Origin: CAYFFZ01 sp049976505
Lineage (GTDB): Archaea; Thermoproteota; Nitrososphaeria; Conexivisphaerales; UBA164
Reading direction: 5' to 3'
Length of the DNA: 64,000 bases
Assembly: GCA_049976505.1 (NCBI GenBank)
Contig: JBMFIC010000004.1
Span: forward strand, 38,984-102,983
The position numbers were made by a program, and so were the translations under genes. The notes beneath the pieces were generated by a model. It was given only the letters and a program-made list of their open reading frames with translations. It was not told the origin of the DNA and made no database searches. This document shows positions 43,117-52,030 of the stretch, piece by piece. How positions within the stretch are numbered: position 1 is the stretch's first letter; each line of letters opens with the position of its first letter.

Positions 43117-43664
43117 CTCTTCCTCACCTCGCCTATTATCACCCTCTTGATTTCCTTCTTCATGTCCAGGACCATCTTGTCGATGTCGTACACAACGGTC
43201 TCCTCTCCAGAGACCACCATAAAGCCCCTGCCGAAATCCGCCTGCCCCTTCATCCTGAACCCGACCTCACCCTGAAGGCCCCTGATGAGCTCGACGTCCA
43301 GCCTGCCAGCGTAGACCTCGGCGGAGCCGCCAAGAGACCTCAGGGCTCCTGTCAGCAGGCCCCTTATTATTCTAGGATACTCGTCGCTCCTGACCAGCTC
43401 TTCGTACGCCTCGGATATTAGCTTCTCCAGCAGATCGTCCTCCCTTACGCTCAGGAGCCTCTTGCCGTCAAGCTCCCTCTGGGACGTTCTGACCGTTCTC
43501 TCCTTGTCTATGGACCTCTTCGCATCATCCTCTATCCTTCTGCCCTCCTCCTCGGCGGCCCTCATCTCCTCCTCAACTATCCTTATGGACTCAGCCAGCG
43601 CTGATTCCAGGAGGCTCAGGGCCTGGGACTTTTCCTTTTCGATTACAGCCTTTATGCTCTCCAA
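43107..43664 (-). CDS. atpE: A-type ATP synthase subunit E
   Basis: A 185-residue peripheral-stalk subunit with a long N-terminal charged helix (SIRIVEEEMRAAEEEGRRIE) and a globular C-terminal domain ending VYDIDKMVLDMKKEIKRVIIG. It anchors the A3B3 head to the membrane part and needs an H/G helix partner. It overlaps atpA by 10 bp and lies 1 bp from atpF. Confidence 0.85.
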   Translation of the reverse strand: MESIKAVIEKEKSQALSLLESALAESIRIVEEEMRAAEEEGRRIEDDAKRSIDKERTVRTSQRELDGKRLLSVREDDLLEKLISEAYEELVRSDEYPRIIRGLLTGALRSLGGSAEVYAGRLDVELIRGLQGEVGFRMKGQADFGRGFMVVSGEETVVYDIDKMVLDMKKEIKRVIIGEVRKSWA

Positions 43665-43665
43665 T

Positions 43666-43959
43666 TCAGAACACCTTCATGACCCTCGTTATTTCCCTCT
43701 CAACGGCCTCCGCCGTTTCCTTGACCTCATACGGCGGATCCAGAAGCATGATTGGTGCCTCCCACTCCATCGAAAGCTCGTCTATGTACCTCTCAAGGCC
43801 AAACGCGATCGATCTGTCGACCACGACTATCGCGTACCTGTTGCGGGCCTCCTCCAGCTTCCTTGTCAGCTGCTCCCTGCTCTCCACCTCCTGGCCTACA
43901 AATCCAAGTAGCCTGAAGAACGTTGTAAATCTTTTAGAACCTATAGCCAAACCTTTCAA
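43666..43959 (-). CDS. atpF: A-type ATP synthase subunit F
   Basis: A 97-residue central-stalk subunit of the flavodoxin-like F family, first in the operon: RFTTFFRLLGFVGQEVESRE, AIVVVDRSIAFGLERYIDEL and APIMLLDPPYE. The start is uncertain: TTG 43959 or TTG 43950. The TATA box predicts a transcript start near the second. Subunits I and C, needed for a complete enzyme, are not encoded in this window. Confidence 0.8.
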   Translation of the reverse strand: MKGLAIGSKRFTTFFRLLGFVGQEVESREQLTRKLEEARNRYAIVVVDRSIAFGLERYIDELSMEWEAPIMLLDPPYEVKETAEAVEREITRVMKVF

Positions 43960-43967
43960 CCTACTTG

Positions 43968-43976
43968 TTATATATT
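43968..43976 (-). promoter_or_regulatory. TATA box of the ATP synthase operon
   Basis: AATATATAA on the minus strand lies about 25 nt before the candidate TTG starts of atpF. It is the only strong promoter-like element upstream of the seven-gene operon. The remaining gap to the cobA-like gene at 44264 is AT-rich and shows no gene. Confidence 0.55.
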
Positions 43977-44263
43977 GCTAACATCGATTTTTATTTTTTG
44001 CTGGTTAAAATGTAAAGGCTATTTTTAAATGAAAATCCAATTTTAAAAATTTAGCGCGCATATTGATTAAATATTTTGCTAATGTTTCATCCTGCGCCAC
44101 TGAGAGTATAATTAATATAATATGATAATTTGCGCATCTCAGCAGCGAACGCCCCTAGCGATCTTCATCTTTATGAATTTTTAAACCCCGTAATAAAATC
44201 CGCCCCCTTGAGCTCAGCTTGAGGCCAAAACTAATTATATTACGCCTGCGCAAAGCCTATGTA

Positions 44264-44797
44264 ATGAAGCCTCTTAGGCGAGGCCTGGTCATAGTCTACT
44301 ATGGGGATGGGAAGGGAAAGACAACGGCAGCTCTGGGCATGATATTGAGGGCTGTCGGACACGGGTACAGGGCCGCATACATACAGTTCATCAAGAGCTC
44401 CGTGAGCGGGGAGACCAAGTTCCTGTCCAAGCAGCCTGAGGTTCTGGTGTACACCGGTGGCTCTGGATTCGTCGGAATCATGGGCGACAGGAAGGACATT
44501 GAGGAGCACAGAAGAAGGGCAAGGGAAACACTTGAATTCGCGGAGAGGATAATGAAGGAGGGCCTTCACTACGTCGTTGTGCTTGATGAAATAAACTGCG
44601 CTGTCAGCCTTGGGCTGCTCGATGAGGACTCAGTTGTAAGGGCTGTAAACTCAAGAAAAGAAAACGTAAACGTCGTGTTAACAGGGTGTACGGCCTCTGA
44701 GAAGATCCTCGAGATGGCTGACATAGCTACCCACATGGTAAAAGTAAAGCACATCTACGATCAGGGATATCTGGCCAAGATAGGGGTGGACTTTTAG
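44264..44797 (+). CDS. cobA: Cob(I)alamin adenosyltransferase (CobA/BtuR type)
   Basis: A 177-residue P-loop enzyme. VIVYYGDGKGKTTAALGMIL is the Walker A region, AYIQFIKSSVSGETKFL the substrate loop, and VVLDEINCAVSLGLL carries the Walker B-like Asp-Glu. It transfers adenosyl from ATP to cob(I)alamin, making coenzyme B12. Its length matches the family. ATG 44264 is preferred; an in-frame TTG at 44219 adds 15 non-conserved residues. It is convergent with the aromatic operon, with 4 bp between stops. Confidence 0.9.
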   Translation: MKPLRRGLVIVYYGDGKGKTTAALGMILRAVGHGYRAAYIQFIKSSVSGETKFLSKQPEVLVYTGGSGFVGIMGDRKDIEEHRRRARETLEFAERIMKEGLHYVVVLDEINCAVSLGLLDEDSVVRAVNSRKENVNVVLTGCTASEKILEMADIATHMVKVKHIYDQGYLAKIGVDF

Positions 44798-44801
44798 TCG
44801 A

Positions 44802-45752
44802 TCAGCGCAGGAGGTTGACTACGTAAGCACCGCTGTAGTTTCCAAAAAGGCTCGCATCTGCTCCCCCGTGAACCCTTCTTCTGACGGCGACAAAGGGGCC
44901 GTCCTCCCAGTTGTTAATGAGCGATCCCCTTAATTGAGCTGCCCTCCTCTCGGACTCTGATCTCAGCCATCCTTCATCAGAAACGGGCGCTCTCCTGTCG
45001 GGTGGACCGAAGATGATCTCGTAGGCACGAACCAGCCTCATCAGCTCCTCCCTGTTGTTTGAGTAAACTATCGATACTTCACTGGCTGTTCCTGCCAGAC
45101 AGGCTGGCGAGTACATGAAAATTGCTTCTCCCCTGGGCGATTTGTCCGAGGAATAGGTCACGTCCACCAGCGATGAGGGCCCTGGCGGGCTGAGCGTCCT
45201 GAGAAGAACACCGAACCTGTTTGGGCTCTGGGCAAAAGCTGGAAGCCTTCCATCGTAGCCCTCCTGGGAAAGCCTGTAGGGCCTCATTAGCAGGCTCCAG
45301 GCTATCATGTCCCAGGATCTCCCTATTGGCTCAATCAGCGCTATGGCCCTGCTCCTCAGAGAGTGAAGCCATGCGATGAACACCTGCTTTCTGCTCCCCA
45401 GGACAAATGCATGATCAACGCCGAGACGATCCCTGATGCGCTCAACCTCCATAAGCTTCACGGACGTTCTGCATCTGATTCTCTCTATACTGAAGTCCCC
45501 GCCCCTCAGCTCAAGCCCCTGTGCCCTGAGAGAGTCCAGAAGCAGCAGGTTTATGAGCGCGTGTTCCTCCCTGGAAGGCCTCAGCACGCTGAGCATCTCG
45601 AGCTCCCTCTCGTAGTCCTCCAGCCCCAGGCCTGAGCTCCTCTTTATGTTTGCTATCCTTTTCGATACATCCCTTCTCTCCCTCATTATCTGGACTGCCT
45701 TCCTCAGGAGATCCAGCGCCCTTTCCCTTTCCCTCTGGAGCTCATCGCTCAT
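44802..45752 (-). CDS. Chorismate mutase-like domain fused to an unassigned domain (TyrA-like?)
   Basis: A 316-residue protein, last in the aromatic operon. Residues 1-95 resemble an AroQ-type chorismate mutase helix bundle: ALDLLRKAVQIMRERRDVSK, RIANIKRSSGLGLEDYERE. Residues 115-316 are unfamiliar. VDHAFVLGSRKQVFIAWLHS could be a degenerate Rossmann start, and PSSLVDVTYSSDKSPRGE resembles the conserved 'vvDv.S.K' stretch of prephenate dehydrogenase. CM-TyrA fusions exist in other archaea, so a highly diverged TyrA is the best guess, but the glycine-rich NAD loop is absent. It overlaps aroC by 11 bp. Confidence 0.55.
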   Translation of the reverse strand: MSDELQRERERALDLLRKAVQIMRERRDVSKRIANIKRSSGLGLEDYERELEMLSVLRPSREEHALINLLLLDSLRAQGLELRGGDFSIERIRCRTSVKLMEVERIRDRLGVDHAFVLGSRKQVFIAWLHSLRSRAIALIEPIGRSWDMIAWSLLMRPYRLSQEGYDGRLPAFAQSPNRFGVLLRTLSPPGPSSLVDVTYSSDKSPRGEAIFMYSPACLAGTASEVSIVYSNNREELMRLVRAYEIIFGPPDRRAPVSDEGWLRSESERRAAQLRGSLINNWEDGPFVAVRRRVHGGADASLFGNYSGAYVVNLLR

Positions 45753-46830
45753 TTATGAAGCCCCCTCTCAGAGCCATGTCGGCAAGAACGAAGTACGTTA
45801 GGGCCTCAGCTATCGGGACTGCCCTCGGAACTACGCATGCATCGTGCATCCCCCTGAGCTGTAGGGTTCCCTCGCGCATCTCCTTCACGTTAACGGTCCT
45901 CTGGGGTCTGTATATTGAGGAAACCGGCTTGAACGCTATAGTGGCGATCAGCGGCATCCCGTTCGTCATTCCGCCGAGCACTCCGCCGGCGTTGTTAGTA
46001 AGGGTCTCTATCCTGCCCTCCCTTATCACGTACTGGTCGTTGTTCTCCGAGCCCCTCACTCTGGAGGCCCTGAAGCCGAGCCCGAACTCAACGCCCTTAA
46101 CCGCGGGGATTGAGAAGTAGGCCTTTGAGAGCTCCGAGTCAATAGACGAGAAGACCGGCTGACCGAGTCCGACCGGAAGCCTTCCTGTGATGATCCTGAC
46201 GGTCCCGCCTAGGCTGTCGCCCTCCTTCCTCGCCCTCTCTATTTCATCCCTCATCATTGAATCGTGCTGTGGGGAAGGGCACCTTGTCTCGAACTCATAT
46301 CTCCTCCTTGCGCTATCAAGATCGAGATCTGGACACTCCACTGTTCCTATGCTCTTCGTGTAGCCCACGACCTCCACGTTAAGGGGCCTCAGGATCTCCT
46401 CGGCTACAGCTCCCGCTATAACGAAGCCCACGGTGATCCTCGCGGAGAATCTTCCGCCTCCGCGCGGATCGTTGAAGCCCCTGTACTTAACGTACGCAGG
46501 GTAGTCGGCGTGGCCCGGCCTCACCCATCCCTCCTCAGCAAACTGATAGAACTCATCAGCCGCCCCCCTGTTCCTGACTATGGCAACCAGCGGAGCGCCA
46601 GTGGCCCTCCCCCTGTAGACCCCGGATATTATCTCCACCTTATCCTCCTCCTTCCTCTTAGTTGAGGCAACAGATGCGCTGGGCCTCCTCCTCTCAAGCC
46701 ACTGGTTTATCCTGCTTTCATCTATAGGAGTGCCTGGAGGTATGCCCTCTATCAGCACGCCAACTGCGGGGCCATGGCTCTCCCCGAAGCTAACCATCAC
46801 CAGAGACCTTCCAAGCGCGTTATCGCTCAA
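45742..46830 (-). CDS. aroC: Chorismate synthase
   Basis: A 362-residue FMN-dependent enzyme that converts EPSP to chorismate. It opens GRSLVMVSFGESHGPAVGVL, then RRRPSASVASTKRKEEDKVE, GRATGAPLVAIVRNRGA, the DYPAYVKYRGFNDPRGGGRF block, and LTNNAGGVLGGMTNGMPLIA and LRGMHDACVVPRAVPIAEAL near the end. All the family's conserved patches are in place. It overlaps aroA upstream by 11 bp. Confidence 0.97.
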   Translation of the reverse strand: MSDNALGRSLVMVSFGESHGPAVGVLIEGIPPGTPIDESRINQWLERRRPSASVASTKRKEEDKVEIISGVYRGRATGAPLVAIVRNRGAADEFYQFAEEGWVRPGHADYPAYVKYRGFNDPRGGGRFSARITVGFVIAGAVAEEILRPLNVEVVGYTKSIGTVECPDLDLDSARRRYEFETRCPSPQHDSMMRDEIERARKEGDSLGGTVRIITGRLPVGLGQPVFSSIDSELSKAYFSIPAVKGVEFGLGFRASRVRGSENNDQYVIREGRIETLTNNAGGVLGGMTNGMPLIATIAFKPVSSIYRPQRTVNVKEMREGTLQLRGMHDACVVPRAVPIAEALTYFVLADMALRGGFINER

Positions 46831-48094
46831 CGACCCTCACCTCTGCCCCGTTTCTGACGAGGTCGGTAAAAAACGTTGGGTAGGACTTCTTCACGGCCTC
46901 ATAGCCGGATATCTCGCACTCGACGCCGAGAGATGCGCAGAGGGCAGAAAGCGCCATAACGACCCTGTGGTCGTTCCAGCCGCTGAGCTTTGCCCTTTTC
47001 TCCAGCCTGGACGGCGGCATAACCTCAAAGCTCCCGCCCTCATACCTAGTCCTGCAGCCGAGCTTTGCAAGCTCCGCGCTCATGGCCGCTATCCTGTCGC
47101 TCTCCTTCAGCCTCACGTGCTCAATCCCGCTTATGAGAACTGGGATCCTGCAGCCCAAAGCCGATACTGGGGGAAAGAGATCGGGGGAGTTTCTCAGGTT
47201 AACGCTCAGCGATTTAGCCGAGATCGTTCCGGAGACGCTCATACCGGAGCCATCAAACACGGCCCTCACGCCAAGCCCTTCCAGCATTCTGAGAATCTCC
47301 TCAAGATCGGCCTGCAGGGGCTCCCTCCTCAACCCGTGAACGTGAACGTCCCTACCGCTAAGCAGGCCCATGATCACGAAGAACGAGGCCGACGAGGCAT
47401 CAGCCGGAACCTCGAATGATGCGGGCCTGTACGATGATGGTTCAACAACAAACTCGTCACCGCCCTCTTGGACTTCAACCCCAAAGGCCCTCATGACGTA
47501 AACGGTCATCCTGACGTAGTGCTCCGAGACCCTGTTTTTCCAGGTTATTGTCGTTGTGGACCTGTTGTATGGTGATACAAGCAGGAGGGAGCTGACGTAC
47601 TGCGAGGACTCCGCCTCCTCTATCCTGGTCCTTCCACCCTTCATCCTTTCGCCCTTAACTATTACAGGGGGAAGATTTCCCCTGGCCGCCAGAGCCCATC
47701 CTCCGAGATCGTTTATGGCCCTTACGAGGGGTCCAACAGGCCTCCTGAGCAGCCCAGCGCTGCCAGATATAACAGTGTATCCGTCCTCAGCAATGGTGGC
47801 GTATGAGGTAAGGAGCCTCAGGCTCGTGCCTGAGCCCCTCACGTCTATCACTCCGTCCGGCACCTTCGGCTCTGAGCCCTTAACGTGTCCCCGCGACACT
47901 TCAATGCCCATCCTCCTGAGGGCCCTTATCATGACGAGCACGTCCTCTGGCAGGGGCTCCCAGTACCTCACCGTGCTGTCCCCTCGGGCCAGCGACGCGG
48001 CTATCAGGGCCCTCTGTGCGTAGCTCTTGCTCACAGGAGGCGATGCCACCAGCCTGTCGGCAAGCCGGGACCTAAGGATGATGAACGACCTCAG
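46820..48094 (-). CDS. aroA: 3-Phosphoshikimate 1-carboxyvinyltransferase (EPSP synthase), probable CTG start
   Basis: EPSP synthase joins shikimate 3-phosphate and PEP. Motifs: VASPPVSKSYAQRALIAASL, DVRGSGTSLRLLTSYATIAE, GSAGLLRRPVGPLVRAINDL, RLKESDRIAAMSAELAKLG and SGWNDHRVVMALSALCASLG. The first GTG (48047-48049) falls after the first beta strand and would cut the fold. The same frame extends upstream with FIILRSRLADRL, the expected strand. The only plausible initiator there is CTG at 48092-48094, which overlaps the aroK TGA as CTGA, mirroring the usual ATGA coupling. With it the protein is 424 residues, the normal length. Confidence 0.85.
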   Translation of the reverse strand: MRSFIILRSRLADRLVASPPVSKSYAQRALIAASLARGDSTVRYWEPLPEDVLVMIRALRRMGIEVSRGHVKGSEPKVPDGVIDVRGSGTSLRLLTSYATIAEDGYTVISGSAGLLRRPVGPLVRAINDLGGWALAARGNLPPVIVKGERMKGGRTRIEEAESSQYVSSLLLVSPYNRSTTTITWKNRVSEHYVRMTVYVMRAFGVEVQEGGDEFVVEPSSYRPASFEVPADASSASFFVIMGLLSGRDVHVHGLRREPLQADLEEILRMLEGLGVRAVFDGSGMSVSGTISAKSLSVNLRNSPDLFPPVSALGCRIPVLISGIEHVRLKESDRIAAMSAELAKLGCRTRYEGGSFEVMPPSRLEKRAKLSGWNDHRVVMALSALCASLGVECEISGYEAVKKSYPTFFTDLVRNGAEVRVVER

Positions 48095-48873
48095 AGAACG
48101 GTCACCTCGTAGGGCTGGTTTGCGGGAGATGTGGTGAGGTTCTTCATGCCCTCGAACGTCCTTGCCCCATCCTCGTAGATGACGAAGTAGGCCGGGCCGT
48201 TCCCGGATATTCCCGATATGAGCCCCTCCTCGGAGAACCTTAGAAACGGATCCGCGCTGTAGCCGTTTGCCGCTGCCACTATTAGCGAGTTGGTGAGGCT
48301 GGCAAGCATCAGCCTCCCGCTCTCGAACATGGACTTTGCCAGAAGCCCCAGTTCCCTGAACGCCTCAAGCTTTTCCCTTTCGACCCTCTTTCTCGAGCCC
48401 TCGTAGTACCCAATGGTCACCTTCCAGCTCTCGGGGGCAGAGATCCTGCTGATCAGCCTTCCATTTGAGTTGTCGGTGAGCACTATTCCTCCGAGAACTG
48501 AGGCATAAGCGTCGTCGTAGGCCCCAGTGTACGACAGACCGAGGGCCCTGCTAACCTTGGCTGAGATCCTGACGGCCCTGAATGGGTCCTCCTCCCCCTT
48601 AAGCCTGAGCGCGGCAAGGGCGATTGCCGACGTGTAGGCGCTTGAGCTCTTTAGGCCCACTCCGACAGGAACCTCGGATCTGACCTTAACCGAGTACCTG
48701 CCCTCAAGGCCAACATCCCTTATGATCTCCTTAGCCACTTCGTCGCAGTCCCAGTCTTTCGAGCGCTCCAGCTCCACCGTCAGGGGCAGCCTGACTGCCA
48801 TGGCAGAGCCATAGCCGCTTATGAGGGCGTTCAGGAAGCCTATTCCTCCCCAGACCCTAGCTCTGACCCTCAT
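48091..48873 (-). CDS. aroK: Archaeal shikimate kinase (GHMP type)
   Basis: A 260-residue GHMP-superfamily kinase, the archaeal non-orthologous replacement of bacterial AroK. The ATP loop is SEVPVGVGLKSSSAYTSAIA near residue 68; YTGAYDDAYASVLGGIVLTD and GISGNGPAYFVIYEDGA are the other conserved patches. It phosphorylates shikimate at O-3. It overlaps aroE by 17 bp and aroA by 4 bp. Confidence 0.92.
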   Translation of the reverse strand: MRVRARVWGGIGFLNALISGYGSAMAVRLPLTVELERSKDWDCDEVAKEIIRDVGLEGRYSVKVRSEVPVGVGLKSSSAYTSAIALAALRLKGEEDPFRAVRISAKVSRALGLSYTGAYDDAYASVLGGIVLTDNSNGRLISRISAPESWKVTIGYYEGSRKRVEREKLEAFRELGLLAKSMFESGRLMLASLTNSLIVAAANGYSADPFLRFSEEGLISGISGNGPAYFVIYEDGARTFEGMKNLTTSPANQPYEVTVL

Positions 48874-49633
48874 AAAGCGCCGACCTCATTCTCTCCCTCT
48901 CAACTTTAAACCCCTTCCATATCTCTATTGAAAGGGCAGCCTGCTCTATCAGGACGTCTATGCCAGATATGTAGCTGCTTCCAGCTATCCTTGATAGGCT
49001 CGTTCCCTCAAGCCTGTACGCCAGGTCCAGGACGGTCCTGAACCTTGCTCCTCTGTAGAACCTTATGAGCTCGGCGTCGTCCTCGTACATGCCCAGAGGA
49101 GTCGCGTTTATGAAGACGTCGGCGTCCTCGGGGGCTGTAACCACCCTTGAGCGCGCCCCCCATCGCTCTATCTGGTTACTGAGGGAGATGGCCCTGCTCT
49201 GGGTCCTGTTGTAGATCAGGATCTCGCTGCACCCAAGCTTTACCATTGCGTATGCTGAGGCCCTAGCCGCCCCGCCGGCCCCGAAGATCAGGGCCCTGTC
49301 GCATCTGAGGCCCTTCATTAGGTTCACTATCGCCAGGTAGTCCGTGTTGTACCCAACTCCTTTTCCACCCTCCGTCCTGACAACGTTGACGGCTCCTATA
49401 CTTCTCGCATCCTCAGATATCCTGCTAAGATGAAGCATGACGACCACCTTGTAGGGTATCGTTACGTTGAAGCCATCGACCAGCGCCAGAAGCCCATCTA
49501 CTGCCCTGTGAAACCTTTCAGGAGGGACCTCAAAAGGCACGTAAAGATCCCCAAAATCCCTCAGTACCGCGCTGTTTATTCTGTATGAAAGGGAGTGCCT
49601 GAGGGGGAAGCCGACTACGCCAAAGAGGGCCAA
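48857..49633 (-). CDS. aroE: Shikimate dehydrogenase
   Basis: A 258-residue NADPH-dependent enzyme reducing 3-dehydroshikimate. VGFPLRHSLSYRINSAVLRD holds the substrate Ser residues (the S-x-S pattern), FNVTIPYKVVVMLHLSR includes the catalytic Lys, LIFGAGGAARASAYAMVKLG is the cofactor loop, and VFINATPLGMYEDDAEL is the conserved N-A-T-P-L-G-M. It overlaps aroD and aroK. Confidence 0.95.
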   Translation of the reverse strand: MALFGVVGFPLRHSLSYRINSAVLRDFGDLYVPFEVPPERFHRAVDGLLALVDGFNVTIPYKVVVMLHLSRISEDARSIGAVNVVRTEGGKGVGYNTDYLAIVNLMKGLRCDRALIFGAGGAARASAYAMVKLGCSEILIYNRTQSRAISLSNQIERWGARSRVVTAPEDADVFINATPLGMYEDDAELIRFYRGARFRTVLDLAYRLEGTSLSRIAGSSYISGIDVLIEQAALSIEIWKGFKVERERMRSALYEGQS

Positions 49634-50295
49634 TTCTTCAGAAACTCGGCGAACTCATACGCTTCGCTTTCCTCGGGCATCCCCTCCACTACCCTTTCGT
49701 TCTTCAGATGGGAGTACATCAGGGGGGCGCCGAGGACCACGGAGAGGTACCTCGTGAAGCTCCATTTGTCGCCCACGGAGAAGGCTATGAGCTTGCCCTT
49801 CTCAACGCTCGAGTAGAGCGAGAGGACCATGAGAGCCTCGGACATGGTGCTGGGGCTGTTGACCACCTTTAGGTACTTTGCCTTGTCCCTGTTCTCTGAA
49901 ATGAACGACGTAAGGTCCTGGGGCGTTGCCTTGGTGAATATAAAGTGCGATGATATTATCAGGTTGAGACCGCTCACGTCGGCGGTCCCTGATATCTTCT
50001 TCAGGGTCTCCGCCTCGATGTCGAAGAGGTACGGCTTCATGTCCTTCATAAGCTCCACGAGCTGGATCACGTTTGTGAGCCTGTAGTCCTTGCTCATTCC
50101 CCCCTCCGATGGGCTCCTGTAGGTGATTATGCACCTGTCCATTAGCGATCCGAAGTAAGATGGAACGTCCTTTGGGTTAAGGCTCTTAACCGAGTCGAGC
50201 CTCAGCTCCAGGATGCTCCTCTCGTCGGTCCTGCTGACCTTCTTGTACATTTCCTCCAGTGTGTTGCCCATTAAGGATACAACGACCCTTACCAT
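49615..50295 (-). CDS. aroD: Type I 3-dehydroquinate dehydratase
   Basis: A 226-residue TIM-barrel enzyme. ILELRLDSVKSL (E-L-R-x-D), ITYRSPSEGG, LIISSHFIF (catalytic His) and DKAKYLKVVNSPSTMSEAL (Schiff-base Lys) are present, and SVGDKWSFTRYLSVVLGAPL is the C-terminal block. It dehydrates 3-dehydroquinate to 3-dehydroshikimate. It overlaps aroE by 19 bp. Confidence 0.93.
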   Translation of the reverse strand: MVRVVVSLMGNTLEEMYKKVSRTDERSILELRLDSVKSLNPKDVPSYFGSLMDRCIITYRSPSEGGMSKDYRLTNVIQLVELMKDMKPYLFDIEAETLKKISGTADVSGLNLIISSHFIFTKATPQDLTSFISENRDKAKYLKVVNSPSTMSEALMVLSLYSSVEKGKLIAFSVGDKWSFTRYLSVVLGAPLMYSHLKNERVVEGMPEESEAYEFAEFLKNWPSLA

Positions 50296-50301
50296 TTTAC
50301 A

Positions 50302-51252
50302 TCAGCTCTCCCTTATCTCCTCTTCAACTCTGAGGCCAAAGTGCCTGCCAGATGGCCTCGTCACCATGGCTAATACATTATCTCCCCCCTTTATTTCCGT
50401 TACTGCAAGCGGCTTCCCCTCGGGGGTTACGAGAGCAACTGTCTCGGCGTACTGCAGAACAACGGTCCCTATGAGGCCCTCGTGCTCAGCAACGATCAGG
50501 ACCATGGGCCTCCTCTCGAGCTTGTTCCTCCCCACGAACGTCACCCTAGCGCTGCCCCTGTAGTCGGACACGAGAACCCTGTCGCCTGACCTTATCTCTG
50601 AAAGGTACTTCGTCCTGTCCCCGTCAACCAGGATGTAGCTGTGAACGGCCCCCGCGTTGACCCTGAACGGTCTTGGCGAAGTGAACGGAGAGCCAAACAC
50701 CTCGGCATGCACCAGGAAGAGGAAGTTTGAAAACGATCCCACCAGCATGCCCTCGCCGGAGCCCAGCATCTCTATGGTGTCGACGCAGACCCTTGAGCCC
50801 TCACCGACAAGCCTCACCTCCTTGACCTTCACGGGCATGAGCTCCACCCTCCTGTGCCCCAGCCCAAGAGCATCAGCGTATGATGCGGCCTCGTCGACGC
50901 TCTTCGGGGATATTATTACGTAGTCGACTCCCTTCTCGAGCACGCCCCTGAGGGCAACCGCGTCGCTTGGGTTCAGCGCCTCCACGTATATTTCGCTCTG
51001 GCCCGATAGCTCAGCTATGATGTTCTCAAGGGGGATTATCCTCCAGCTCTCGGTCTCCACTAGGATCCCCTTGGCCCTTGAGGCCACCTCCTTGAGGCTC
51101 TCCACGTCCTTCTGCGACTTCACCGTAACGCGCTCAACCCCGAGCTCGCCAAGAGAGGAAATGAAGCTGTCCACGCCGTACTGAGAAAGAAGCGCCCTTA
51201 TCTCCTCGGCCTTCTTCCTGTCCTCGGGAAGCTTAACTATTACTTTCTTCAT
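50302..51252 (-). CDS. aroB': 3-Dehydroquinate synthase II (archaeal AroB')
   Basis: A 316-residue protein of the archaeal 3-dehydroquinate synthase family (COG1465; MJ1249 type), unrelated to bacterial AroB. Visible family blocks are RVCVDTIEMLGSGEGMLVGS, SNFLFLVHAEVFGSPFTSPR, PFRVNAGAVHSYILVDGDRT and YLSEIRSGDRVLV. It converts 2-amino-3,7-dideoxy-D-threo-hept-6-ulosonate, with NAD+ deamination, into 3-dehydroquinate. It follows the ADTH synthase gene with a 20-bp overlap, which joins the two archaeal-specific steps. Confidence 0.93.
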   Translation of the reverse strand: MKKVIVKLPEDRKKAEEIRALLSQYGVDSFISSLGELGVERVTVKSQKDVESLKEVASRAKGILVETESWRIIPLENIIAELSGQSEIYVEALNPSDAVALRGVLEKGVDYVIISPKSVDEAASYADALGLGHRRVELMPVKVKEVRLVGEGSRVCVDTIEMLGSGEGMLVGSFSNFLFLVHAEVFGSPFTSPRPFRVNAGAVHSYILVDGDRTKYLSEIRSGDRVLVSDYRGSARVTFVGRNKLERRPMVLIVAEHEGLIGTVVLQYAETVALVTPEGKPLAVTEIKGGDNVLAMVTRPSGRHFGLRVEEEIRES

Positions 51253-52030
51253 CGTAAATCCTTACCGCTTCATCAACTTCCGCTTTTTCAAATATAATCT
51301 TTCTCAGGGCCCTCACAACCGCCTCGGGCTTCCTGTCCTGAAAGACGTTCCTGCCGAACGTTACCCCTATCGCCCCAGCCTCAAGCGCGTCCCTTGCCAT
51401 CTGAAGCACGTCCCTGACGTTCTCGAGCTTTGGCCCACCAGCTATCGCAACGGGAACGAGGGAGCCCCTGACGACCTCCCTGAACGTATCCACGCTTCCT
51501 GTGTAAGGAGCTTTAACTATGTCGGCCCCCAGCTCCCCGCCAAGCCTGACGGCCCTCTTTATTAGCTCGGGGTCGTACTGGTTCTTCACGTTCTCCCCTC
51601 TGACGTACATCATCGCGATGAGAGGCATCCCCCATCTGTCAGCCTCGTCAGCAACTCTTCCTAGTTTCATTAACATGTCGTTTTCCATGTTGGCTCCCAC
51701 GTTAATGTGAAGCGATATGGCATCGGCTCCAAGAAGAACGGCCTCCTCAACGCTTGAGACCAGAACCTTGTGGTACGGGGTCTGGCCGTAGCTGGTGCTC
51801 GCCGAGGCGTGCATTATGATCCCGAGCCTTGGCTCGTACTTCAGCGCCTTTATTGAGCCCTTGTGTAGTATTACAGAGGTTGCGCCTCCCTCGTCCACCT
51901 TCCTGACGATCGCGTTTATGTCCTCCAGACCCCTGATCGGACCATCGCTCACCCCATGGTCCATGGGGACGCACAGTATTTTTCCGCTCTCCATTATCCT
52001 AGATAGCCTTCTTGCCTTACCTGTAGTCAT
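51233..52030 (-). CDS. aroA': ADTH synthase (class I aldolase, DhnA/LsrF family)
   Basis: A 265-residue aldolase: ILCVPMDHGVSDGPIRGLED at the start, then ADAISLHINVGANMENDMLM, ADIVKAPYTGSVDTFREVV with the Schiff-base Lys, and PVAIAGGPKLENVRDVLQMA. The MJ0400-type member makes 2-amino-3,7-dideoxy-D-threo-hept-6-ulosonate from aspartate semialdehyde and 6-deoxy-5-ketofructose 1-phosphate. Its place between the aspartate-semialdehyde dehydrogenase and 3-dehydroquinate synthase II genes supports this activity rather than plain fructose-bisphosphate aldolase. Confidence 0.9.
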   Translation of the reverse strand: MTTGKARRLSRIMESGKILCVPMDHGVSDGPIRGLEDINAIVRKVDEGGATSVILHKGSIKALKYEPRLGIIMHASASTSYGQTPYHKVLVSSVEEAVLLGADAISLHINVGANMENDMLMKLGRVADEADRWGMPLIAMMYVRGENVKNQYDPELIKRAVRLGGELGADIVKAPYTGSVDTFREVVRGSLVPVAIAGGPKLENVRDVLQMARDALEAGAIGVTFGRNVFQDRKPEAVVRALRKIIFEKAEVDEAVRIYDEESNS

